A DNA stretch of 64,000 nt from Mucilaginibacter myungsuensis (lineage in GTDB: Bacteria > Bacteroidota > Bacteroidia > Sphingobacteriales > Sphingobacteriaceae), in contig NZ_JADFFL010000009.1 of the NCBI RefSeq assembly GCF_015222005.1, positions 62,001-126,000 on the forward strand, given 5' to 3'. Positions 58,685 to 64,000 of this stretch are shown piece after piece. The notes beneath the pieces were generated by a model. It worked only from the letters and a program-made list of their open reading frames with translations, had not been told where the DNA came from and did not search any database. How positions within the stretch are numbered: the first letter of the stretch is position 1; every line of letters starts with the position of its first letter. A program made the translations under genes and the position numbers.

Positions 58685-59542
58685 ATGAAAAAAACACAGA
58701 TAGCCCTTATTGCAGTGATAGCTGTTATTGTGGGCTATTTGTTTTTACAGCCCGTTAAAGGTTTAGTAAAACCTAAAGAAGAAAAAAGCAACGGGATGGT
58801 TGCAGGCGCTAAACCTGCAGAGGCAGCGGCCAATGTCAGTGTAGAGATGATATCGGCAGCGGCAAAAACAGCTATCGGTGCAGACCTGTCTGCTAAGATA
58901 GTGGACCTGGAAGGCCAGCTTAAAGCTGCCACAGGTACCGAAAAAACCAAATTGCAGCAAGAACTGGCCAAGCAGTGGGATGACGTAGCTCAGCCTGCGC
59001 CGGCCGCTTTTTATTACATGGCGCTTGCCCGCGAGGGTAACCGCTTTGACAACTGGTTAAAAGCCGGTACCCGTTTTAACGAGGCTTACCGCGCTACCCA
59101 GGATTCGAGCATACAAGGCGCCATGGTATTGAACGCGGTTGAAGCTTTGCAAGCGGCAACTAAACTACAACCATCTAACCTGGATGCTAAGGCCGGTTTA
59201 GGTGTAGCTTATGTTAACGGTGGCTCAGCCAATCCAATGGATGGTATCAGTTTACTGTTGGGCGTTGTAAAAGAGGACCCTAACAATCGTGTAGCCAACT
59301 TTAACCTGGGTATGTTCAGTTTAAAGTCGGGTCAGTTCGATAAGGCATTGCCAAGGTTCAATAAAGTGATCGAGCAGGACCCGTCTGCGCTTGAGCCCTA
59401 CTTTTACCTGGCCGAGGCCCACAAGCAATTAGGACAAAAGAAAGAAGCCATTGCGGCTTACGAGAAATGTAAAGAACTGATGCGCAACAGACCAGATTTT
59501 GTTGAACGCATTGACGGCTTTATAAAAGAATTAAAAAATTAA
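58685..59542 (+). CDS. membrane-anchored TPR protein
   Basis: The 285-residue protein has one N-terminal transmembrane anchor (about 5-20) and a soluble part rich in tetratricopeptide-like helices (about 90-280; LDAKAGLGVAYVNGG, NNRVANFNLGMFSLKSGQFDKALPRFNKVIEQDPSALEPYFYLAEAHKQLG). It is probably located in the periplasm or at the inner-membrane surface. Its role is unknown, but the gene sits between HU and a ribosomal protein/RNase G gene in a conserved order. Confidence 0.88.
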   Translation: MKKTQIALIAVIAVIVGYLFLQPVKGLVKPKEEKSNGMVAGAKPAEAAANVSVEMISAAAKTAIGADLSAKIVDLEGQLKAATGTEKTKLQQELAKQWDDVAQPAPAAFYYMALAREGNRFDNWLKAGTRFNEAYRATQDSSIQGAMVLNAVEALQAATKLQPSNLDAKAGLGVAYVNGGSANPMDGISLLLGVVKEDPNNRVANFNLGMFSLKSGQFDKALPRFNKVIEQDPSALEPYFYLAEAHKQLGQKKEAIAAYEKCKELMRNRPDFVERIDGFIKELKN

Positions 59543-59568
59543 TTGAACACTTAAAAAAATTTAAAACT

Positions 59569-59658
59569 ATGCCAAGCGGTAAAAAACGTAAGAGACATAA
59601 AATGGCCACCCACAAACGTAAAAAACGTTTAAGAAAGAACAGGCACAAAAAGAAATAA
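59569..59658 (+). CDS. tiny basic ribosomal protein (bL38/AURKAIP1-COX24-like)
   Basis: A 29-residue ORF too short for routine gene finders. It begins MPSGKKRKRHKMATHKRKKR and ends HKKK, with more than half of its residues Lys/Arg/His. This matches the mitochondrial-mS38-like (AURKAIP1/COX24 domain) ribosomal peptide reported in Bacteroidota ribosomes, called bL38. It lies 26 bp after the TPR stop codon and before RNase G. Its stop codon sits in a hairpin. The assignment is by composition and context. Confidence 0.75.
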   Translation: MPSGKKRKRHKMATHKRKKRLRKNRHKKK

Positions 59659-59680
59659 GCTATTTTAAATAGCTTATTTC
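59652..59680 (+). terminator. hairpin at end of the tiny ribosomal gene
   Basis: GAAATAAGCTATTT (59652-59665) and AAATAGCTTATTTC (59667-59680) are perfect inverted copies around a single T. It includes the stop codon and could terminate the HU operon transcript, although the downstream T tract is weak. Confidence 0.5.
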
Positions 59681-59720
59681 TCCTGCTTTTAGGGGGTTAG
59701 TTTTATTGTTTACCTTAAGT

Positions 59721-59738
59721 GCCCGGCGCCTGCCGGGC
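59721..59738 (+). promoter_or_regulatory. GC-rich hairpin before RNase G start
   Basis: GCCCGGC (59721-59727) pairs with GCCGGGC (59732-59738) around GCCT, 19 bp before the TTG start codon. It is the only strong structure in this 5-prime region and could influence translation or cleavage of the mRNA. Confidence 0.5.
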
Positions 59739-59757
59739 GTAAGAAATGGAGTAGCAG

Positions 59758-61308
59758 TTGATAAAAGAATTAATTATCGATTCATCGCCCAACGGCGCTA
59801 CTATTGCCTTATTACAGGATAAACAGCTTGTAGAACTACACAAAGAACACGTTAGCAACAACTATACAGTTGGTGACCTTTATCTGGGCCGGATCAAAAA
59901 GATCATGCCCGGGCTAAATGCTGCGTTCGTTGATGTAGGGTACGAGAAGGACGCTTTTTTGCATTATCTGGACCTTGGTCCGCAGGTACAAAGTTTGCTT
60001 AAACTTACTAAACAAGTTAAAAGCGGCGGGTACACGGCCAAGTTACTGGACAACTTTAAACTGGAAGCCGACATCAATAAATCAGGTAAGATATCTGATG
60101 TATTGACCAAAGGCCAGCTGGTGCCGGTACAGATCGCAAAAGAACCCATTTCAACAAAAGGGCCTCGCTTAAGCTCGGATATTTCGATAGCCGGGCGTTA
60201 CGTGGTTTTGGTGCCTTTTAGCGAAGCGATATCCATATCCAAAAAAATAAAGAGCAATACGGAGCGGAACAGGCTACGTAAGGTTATTGAGAGCATAAAG
60301 CCCAAGCATTTTGGCGTGATCATCCGTACCGTATCTGAAGGTAAGGGTGTTGACGAGATGCAGAAGGACCTGCTCGACCTGATATCCAAATGGGAAACAT
60401 TTATTACCCGCATGCCGGCAACGGAACCGGGTAAAAAGGTATTAGGGGAGATAGACCGTACCAGCACGTTGCTGCGCGATCTTTTAAATCCCGATTTTCA
60501 GCACGTGTACGTTAACGATCCTTCTATTTATGAAGAGATCAAATCGTACGTAAAGGAAATATCGCCCGAGATGGAGAGCATTGTGCGTTTACATAAGCAC
60601 AAGGACCCCATTTTTGAGCACTACGGGATAGAGAAACAAATTAAAGGTGCATTTGGTAAAACAGTGAACCTTGCGGGTGGTGCTTACCTGGTTATAGAGC
60701 ACACAGAAGCGTTGCACGTTGTGGACGTGAACAGCGGTAACCGCACAGCAAACAAAGAGAACCAGGAAGAGAACGCTTTCCTTGTAAATAAGGAAGCGGC
60801 TAAAGAAATTGTAAGGCAGTTGCGCCTGCGCGATATGGGTGGTATAGTAGTGATCGATTTTATCGATATGCACAAACCTACCAACCGTAAAGACCTGTTC
60901 GACTACCTTAAGGCTGAGATGTCTCACGACAGGGCCAAGCACACCATCTTGCCTCCAAGCAAGTTTGGGTTAGTGCAGATCACACGCCAGCGTGTGCGGC
61001 CGGAAATGAACATTGTTACCAGCGAGGTTTGCCCAACCTGTAACGGCACCGGTACTATCAGGCCAACTATTTTGCTGATGGACGATATAGAGAACAATTT
61101 CAACTTTATATTGGTAGAGCAGAACGAAAAGAACATTACCCTTTGCGTTCACCCTTATATTGAGGCTTACCTTAAAAAGGGCCTGGTAACACGCCAAATG
61201 AAATGGTACTTTAAGTACGGCCAGTGGATAAAAGTGAAGTCCAACCCGGCGTACCAGATCACCGAGTTCCGCTTCTTCTCGTCGAAAGATGAAGAGATAA
61301 AGTTATAG
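59758..61308 (+). CDS. rng: ribonuclease E/G family, RNase G-type, TTG start
   Basis: The 516-residue protein has an N-terminal S1-like region (about 35-130; VGDLYLGRIKKIMPGLNAAFVDVGYEKDAFLH, shown in part) and the RNase E/G catalytic core. Catalytic aspartates lie in VVDVNSGNRT and VVIDFIDM, and the zinc-link cysteines are CPTCNGTG. The protein begins at a TTG (59758), since the nearest upstream ATG is followed by a stop; this rare start may limit expression. It processes 16S rRNA and mRNA in related bacteria. A conserved hairpin lies just upstream, and the gene ends in a strong terminator. Confidence 0.93.
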   Translation: MIKELIIDSSPNGATIALLQDKQLVELHKEHVSNNYTVGDLYLGRIKKIMPGLNAAFVDVGYEKDAFLHYLDLGPQVQSLLKLTKQVKSGGYTAKLLDNFKLEADINKSGKISDVLTKGQLVPVQIAKEPISTKGPRLSSDISIAGRYVVLVPFSEAISISKKIKSNTERNRLRKVIESIKPKHFGVIIRTVSEGKGVDEMQKDLLDLISKWETFITRMPATEPGKKVLGEIDRTSTLLRDLLNPDFQHVYVNDPSIYEEIKSYVKEISPEMESIVRLHKHKDPIFEHYGIEKQIKGAFGKTVNLAGGAYLVIEHTEALHVVDVNSGNRTANKENQEENAFLVNKEAAKEIVRQLRLRDMGGIVVIDFIDMHKPTNRKDLFDYLKAEMSHDRAKHTILPPSKFGLVQITRQRVRPEMNIVTSEVCPTCNGTGTIRPTILLMDDIENNFNFILVEQNEKNITLCVHPYIEAYLKKGLVTRQMKWYFKYGQWIKVKSNPAYQITEFRFFSSKDEEIKL

Positions 61309-61333
61309 TCCGGAACAATAGTAAAGAATTTAG

Positions 61334-61373
61334 AACGAGCGATGAGGTTAGCCTTATCGCTCGTTTTGTTTTT
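61334..61373 (+). terminator. intrinsic terminator of rng
   Basis: AACGAGCGAT (61334-61343) pairs perfectly with ATCGCTCGTT (61356-61365), extended by GAGG/CCTT-type pairs to a TTAG loop. The T-rich sequence TTGTTTTTA follows. Confidence 0.85.
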
Positions 61374-61400
61374 ATATGGATTTGTTGGTAGCTTTATAAT

Positions 61401-61697
61401 ATGCCTACACCCCAAAACGAAAGCATTCCGGAAAACGATCCGCAGGATCAACATTTCGAGATACCACCAGATCATCTTAAAGACATCCTTCAAGGGCAAG
61501 AGGATGTTAAAAATGGCGAGTTCTTGACCGAGGATGAGTTTAAAGAGCGATATAGAAATTATTTGAACGATACTGCCGTCTTCGTTATACCCGAAAACAT
61601 GAAACAGGGCATCCGTGAAGCTAATGAGGACATCAGAAACAACGACGTCTATTCGATGAAGGACTTTGAAGAGCGTTATAAAAAATGGCTAATGTGA
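61401..61697 (+). CDS. small acidic protein with duplicated antitoxin-like motif
   Basis: The 98-residue protein is acidic and appears to be made of two diverged copies of a roughly 30-residue unit. The first is LKDILQGQEDVKNGEFLTED with EFKERYRNYL; the second is MKQGIREANEDIRNNDVYSM with KDFEERYKKWL. The (E/D)-rich I-x-x-G-x-x-D-x-x-N pattern ending in a kWL-type helix resembles addiction-module antitoxins. No toxin gene is adjacent. It lies after rng and before the M16 gene; function is unassigned. Confidence 0.6.
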   Translation: MPTPQNESIPENDPQDQHFEIPPDHLKDILQGQEDVKNGEFLTEDEFKERYRNYLNDTAVFVIPENMKQGIREANEDIRNNDVYSMKDFEERYKKWLM

Positions 61698-61856
61698 TAG
61701 TTGCATATAACGGCATTTTCTGAAGACCGACCGAATTGTCGTTTAGCCACTCGAATTCCTATTCCCACGCACACAAAAAATATTCTCAACCCCTTTCCGT
61801 TGTAACTTCCCGTACAGTTTTGCATCTTAGTAAAGTACTTATCAAACAAAGCATCC

Positions 61857-64000
61857 ATGAAATTTAACAGGAATTTCTCTGTCCTTGCCCTGGCCTTGTT
61901 GCTGGCGGCGGGTAATGTTATAGCGCAAACTCCGCGCAGGCCGGTGCCATCACCGTCGGACCGTGGGCCGAGCATGGTCGATCAGCTCCGTGGCGATGTG
62001 TTGCCGATAGACCCGAATGTGATCATTGGCAAACTGCCTAACGGCTTGACCTACTATATCCGCAAAAATGTTCAGCCGAAAGATCGTGCCGAACTTTACC
62101 TGGTCAATAAAGCGGGCTCTATTTTAGAGACCGACGCCCAGCAAGGTCTGGCCCACTTTACCGAGCACATGGCCTTTAACGGCACCAGGGATTTCCCTAA
62201 AAATGAGATGGTGAGCTACCTGCAAAAGTCGGGTGTAAAGTTCGGGGCCGACCTGAATGCTTATACTTCTTTTGATGAGACGGTGTACCAACTCCCCCTG
62301 CCTACCGATAGCGTAAAACTATTTGAGAAAGGTTTTGATATTTTGGCCAACTGGGCCGGCATGGTCAGCTTTGATACCAAGGAGATAAACGCCGAACGCG
62401 GTGTGATCCTGGAGGAGCAACGCTTACGCGGTAAGAACGCTGCCGAACGCATGCAGCAACAGATCTTCCCGGTGTTACTGAATAACTCGCGTTACGCTAA
62501 CCGTCTGCCTATCGGTAAAGAGCAGATATTAAAAACATTTAAGCCGGAAACCATTAAGGCGTTTTACAAGGATTGGTATCGCCCCAACCTGCAGGCTGTA
62601 ATTGCTGTAGGCGATTTTGACCCGAAACGTGTTGAGCAACTGATCAAACAAAAATTTTCGGGACTGAAAAATCCGGCCAACCCTAAACCACGGGCAACTT
62701 ATACCCTACCGGCCTTGCCGGGCACCTCGGTAAAGATCGTGACCGATAAGGAATTCCCTTATACCGTGGCCGAGATCTATGTGAAACACCCCGAGACCCA
62801 CCTGCGCACCGAGACCGACTATCTGCGCAGCATGCGGGTAGGCTTGTTCAATCAAATGCTGAGCGCTCGTTTAGGCGAGCTGATGCAAAAGCCCGAGCCT
62901 CCGTTCTTGTTCGCGCAAGCCGGTTATGGTGGCTTTTTAGCTAATCAGGATGCGTTCACTACTACGGTGTATGCCAAATCACCCGAGAAATTGCAGAGTG
63001 CTATTAAGGCTGCTTTAGACGAGGTGCAACGCGCGCAAAAATTCGGCTTTACCGAGTCTGAACTTGACCGGGCCAAGCAGAACGCTATTACTTCGATGGA
63101 GAACTCGTGGAAAGAAAAAGACAAGACCAAGTCGGCCAATTTTGTGGGCGAATACCAGCGCAACTTCCTGAACGAGGAAGGTATCCCGGGTATCGACTTT
63201 GAATATAATTTTTATAAGACCCGCATGGATGTGATCAAACTGGCCGAGATCAATGCCATGGCCGGTAAATTCATCAGCGATAAAAACCGCGTGGTGATCC
63301 TCCGTGCGCCCGAAAAAGAAAAAGCCAAACTACCTACCGAGCAAACCCTCCTTAGTTGGGTAAATGCATCAGGCAAGGGATTGACCGCTTATGTAGATAA
63401 TGTAAGCAGCAAGCCATTATTAGAGAAAGAACCTGCCGGCAGCAAGATCATCAGCGAGACCAAAAACGCAACCATCGGTACCACCAGCTTAACTTTGTCC
63501 AACGGCGTAAAAGTAAACCTTAAACCGACCGACTTTAAGAACGACGAGATCCTGATCAACGCCTTCGCTTTTGGTGGCACATCATTGGCTTCCGATGCTG
63601 ATTATGTATCGGCCAATATTTCTTCAGGCATCATCGGCAGCAGCGGTGTGGCCGATATGAGCGAGATACAATTAGGCAAAAAACTGAGCGGTAAGAACGT
63701 AGGTGTATCGCCATACATCAGCGAGACCACCCAGGGCATATCAGGCAGCAGCTCACCTAAAGATCTGGAGACCGCTTTCCAGCTCATCTACCTGTACTTT
63801 ACGCAGCCACGCAAAGATCCGGATATTTTTGCTTCGCAGATATCACAGACCAAAGCCTTGTTACCTAACCGCAGCCTGGATCCTAACAGTGTTTATTCTG
63901 ATACCACATCGGCCGTGTTGGGTAACCACCACTATCGCCGCATGCCGCTTACTTTAGAGAAACTGGCTACTGCTAACCTTGATAAAGCTTACGAGTTTTA
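61857..64000 (+). CDS. M16 family metallopeptidase, partial (runs off window end)
   Basis: The 714 visible codons start with a signal peptide (MKFNRNFSVLALALLLAAGNVIA) and encode a pitrilysin-type peptidase. The inverted zinc motif HFTEH is at H100, E103, H104 (HFTEHMAFNGTRDF). The region after about residue 180 (INAERGVILEEQRLRG) has the third zinc-ligand glutamate. The second, inactive M16 half begins later (from about 450), so the gene is of the two-domain pitrilysin class, usually about 930 residues. No stop codon is in the window. It would degrade peptides in the periplasm or outside. The N-terminal ATG is at 61857. Confidence 0.92.
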   Translation, partial: MKFNRNFSVLALALLLAAGNVIAQTPRRPVPSPSDRGPSMVDQLRGDVLPIDPNVIIGKLPNGLTYYIRKNVQPKDRAELYLVNKAGSILETDAQQGLAHFTEHMAFNGTRDFPKNEMVSYLQKSGVKFGADLNAYTSFDETVYQLPLPTDSVKLFEKGFDILANWAGMVSFDTKEINAERGVILEEQRLRGKNAAERMQQQIFPVLLNNSRYANRLPIGKEQILKTFKPETIKAFYKDWYRPNLQAVIAVGDFDPKRVEQLIKQKFSGLKNPANPKPRATYTLPALPGTSVKIVTDKEFPYTVAEIYVKHPETHLRTETDYLRSMRVGLFNQMLSARLGELMQKPEPPFLFAQAGYGGFLANQDAFTTTVYAKSPEKLQSAIKAALDEVQRAQKFGFTESELDRAKQNAITSMENSWKEKDKTKSANFVGEYQRNFLNEEGIPGIDFEYNFYKTRMDVIKLAEINAMAGKFISDKNRVVILRAPEKEKAKLPTEQTLLSWVNASGKGLTAYVDNVSSKPLLEKEPAGSKIISETKNATIGTTSLTLSNGVKVNLKPTDFKNDEILINAFAFGGTSLASDADYVSANISSGIIGSSGVADMSEIQLGKKLSGKNVGVSPYISETTQGISGSSSPKDLETAFQLIYLYFTQPRKDPDIFASQISQTKALLPNRSLDPNSVYSDTTSAVLGNHHYRRMPLTLEKLATANLDKAYEF

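Noticed and set aside
1..64000. CRISPR arrays, tRNA/rRNA genes, prophage or insertion sequences
   Set aside because: I looked for regular direct repeats with spacers, cloverleaf sequences, rRNA motifs, integrases and transposases and found none; the dispersed repeats are palindromic and not in arrays.

Overview
The window reads as a chromosomal segment of a Bacteroidota bacterium, most likely Sphingobacteriaceae (Mucilaginibacter/Pedobacter-like). The grounds are the gliding lipoprotein gene gldH beside ricT, SusC/TonB-type outer-membrane proteins, many Bacteroidota-style promoters (-7 element TAnnTTTG), few Shine-Dalgarno sequences, and the gene order mutY / HU / TPR / tiny basic ribosomal protein / RNase G. 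I saw no rRNA, tRNA, CRISPR array, prophage or IS transposase. GC content was judged by eye, not computed.

Layout. 0-4.9 kb: hicAB toxin-antitoxin genes with palindromic operators, then a MocR regulator divergent from a GNAT acetyltransferase and a class V aminotransferase, then rlmF. 5-12.7 kb: accessory metabolism and regulation (SDR, an orphan Pvc16/DUF4255 protein, aldo/keto reductase, AraC regulator, CRY-DASH, TetR-like protein with an AarF/UbiB kinase). 12.9-20.6 kb: outer-membrane receptor with DUF4397 lipoprotein, AI-2E permease, two glucosaminidases, O-methyltransferase, ruvX. 20.8-24 kb: holB-ricT-gldH. 24-30 kb: rmuC, nnrDE, yceH and small envelope proteins. 30.1-34.1 kb: a ParE-type toxin-antitoxin pair divergent from Ku-LigD. 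34.2-39.8 kb: FAD oxidoreductase with SLH-like tail, amidase, bacillithiol-transferase-like protein, Fpg/Nei glycosylase, DinB protein. 39.8-40.9 kb: a repeat-rich non-coding stretch and an orphan gene. 41-45.6 kb: two secreted amidohydrolase-like proteins. 45.7-49.5 kb: a cytochrome-b-like membrane protein, then a trp segment (trpL leader, trpE, trpG, trpC). 49.7-56.6 kb: secreted hydrolases (serine hydrolase, DPP-IV-type peptidase, transglutaminase-like protein, GH29 fucosidase). 56.7-61.7 kb: ssb, mutY, HU, TPR protein, tiny ribosomal protein, RNase G, and a small antitoxin-like protein. From 61.9 kb to the edge: a truncated M16 protease gene.

The most informative signal is upstream of trpE. 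A 19-codon leader ORF with tandem Trp codons is followed by a strong intrinsic terminator and a competing pairing across the leader stop codon, the architecture of ribosome-mediated attenuation. Its promoter places the predicted start only a few bases before the leader ATG, so the leader may be translated nearly leaderless. The trp genes are also unusual because trpD is missing between trpG and trpC, trpF/B/A do not follow, and both intergenic gaps contain dispersed palindromic repeats.

At least four dispersed palindromic repeat families are visible, two of them with more than one copy and one with compensatory stem changes between its copies. Other non-coding structures include hicAB operators, a MocR operator over its own start codon, a 46-bp perfect palindrome, and a cluster of GTGAAC motifs with nested inverted repeats.
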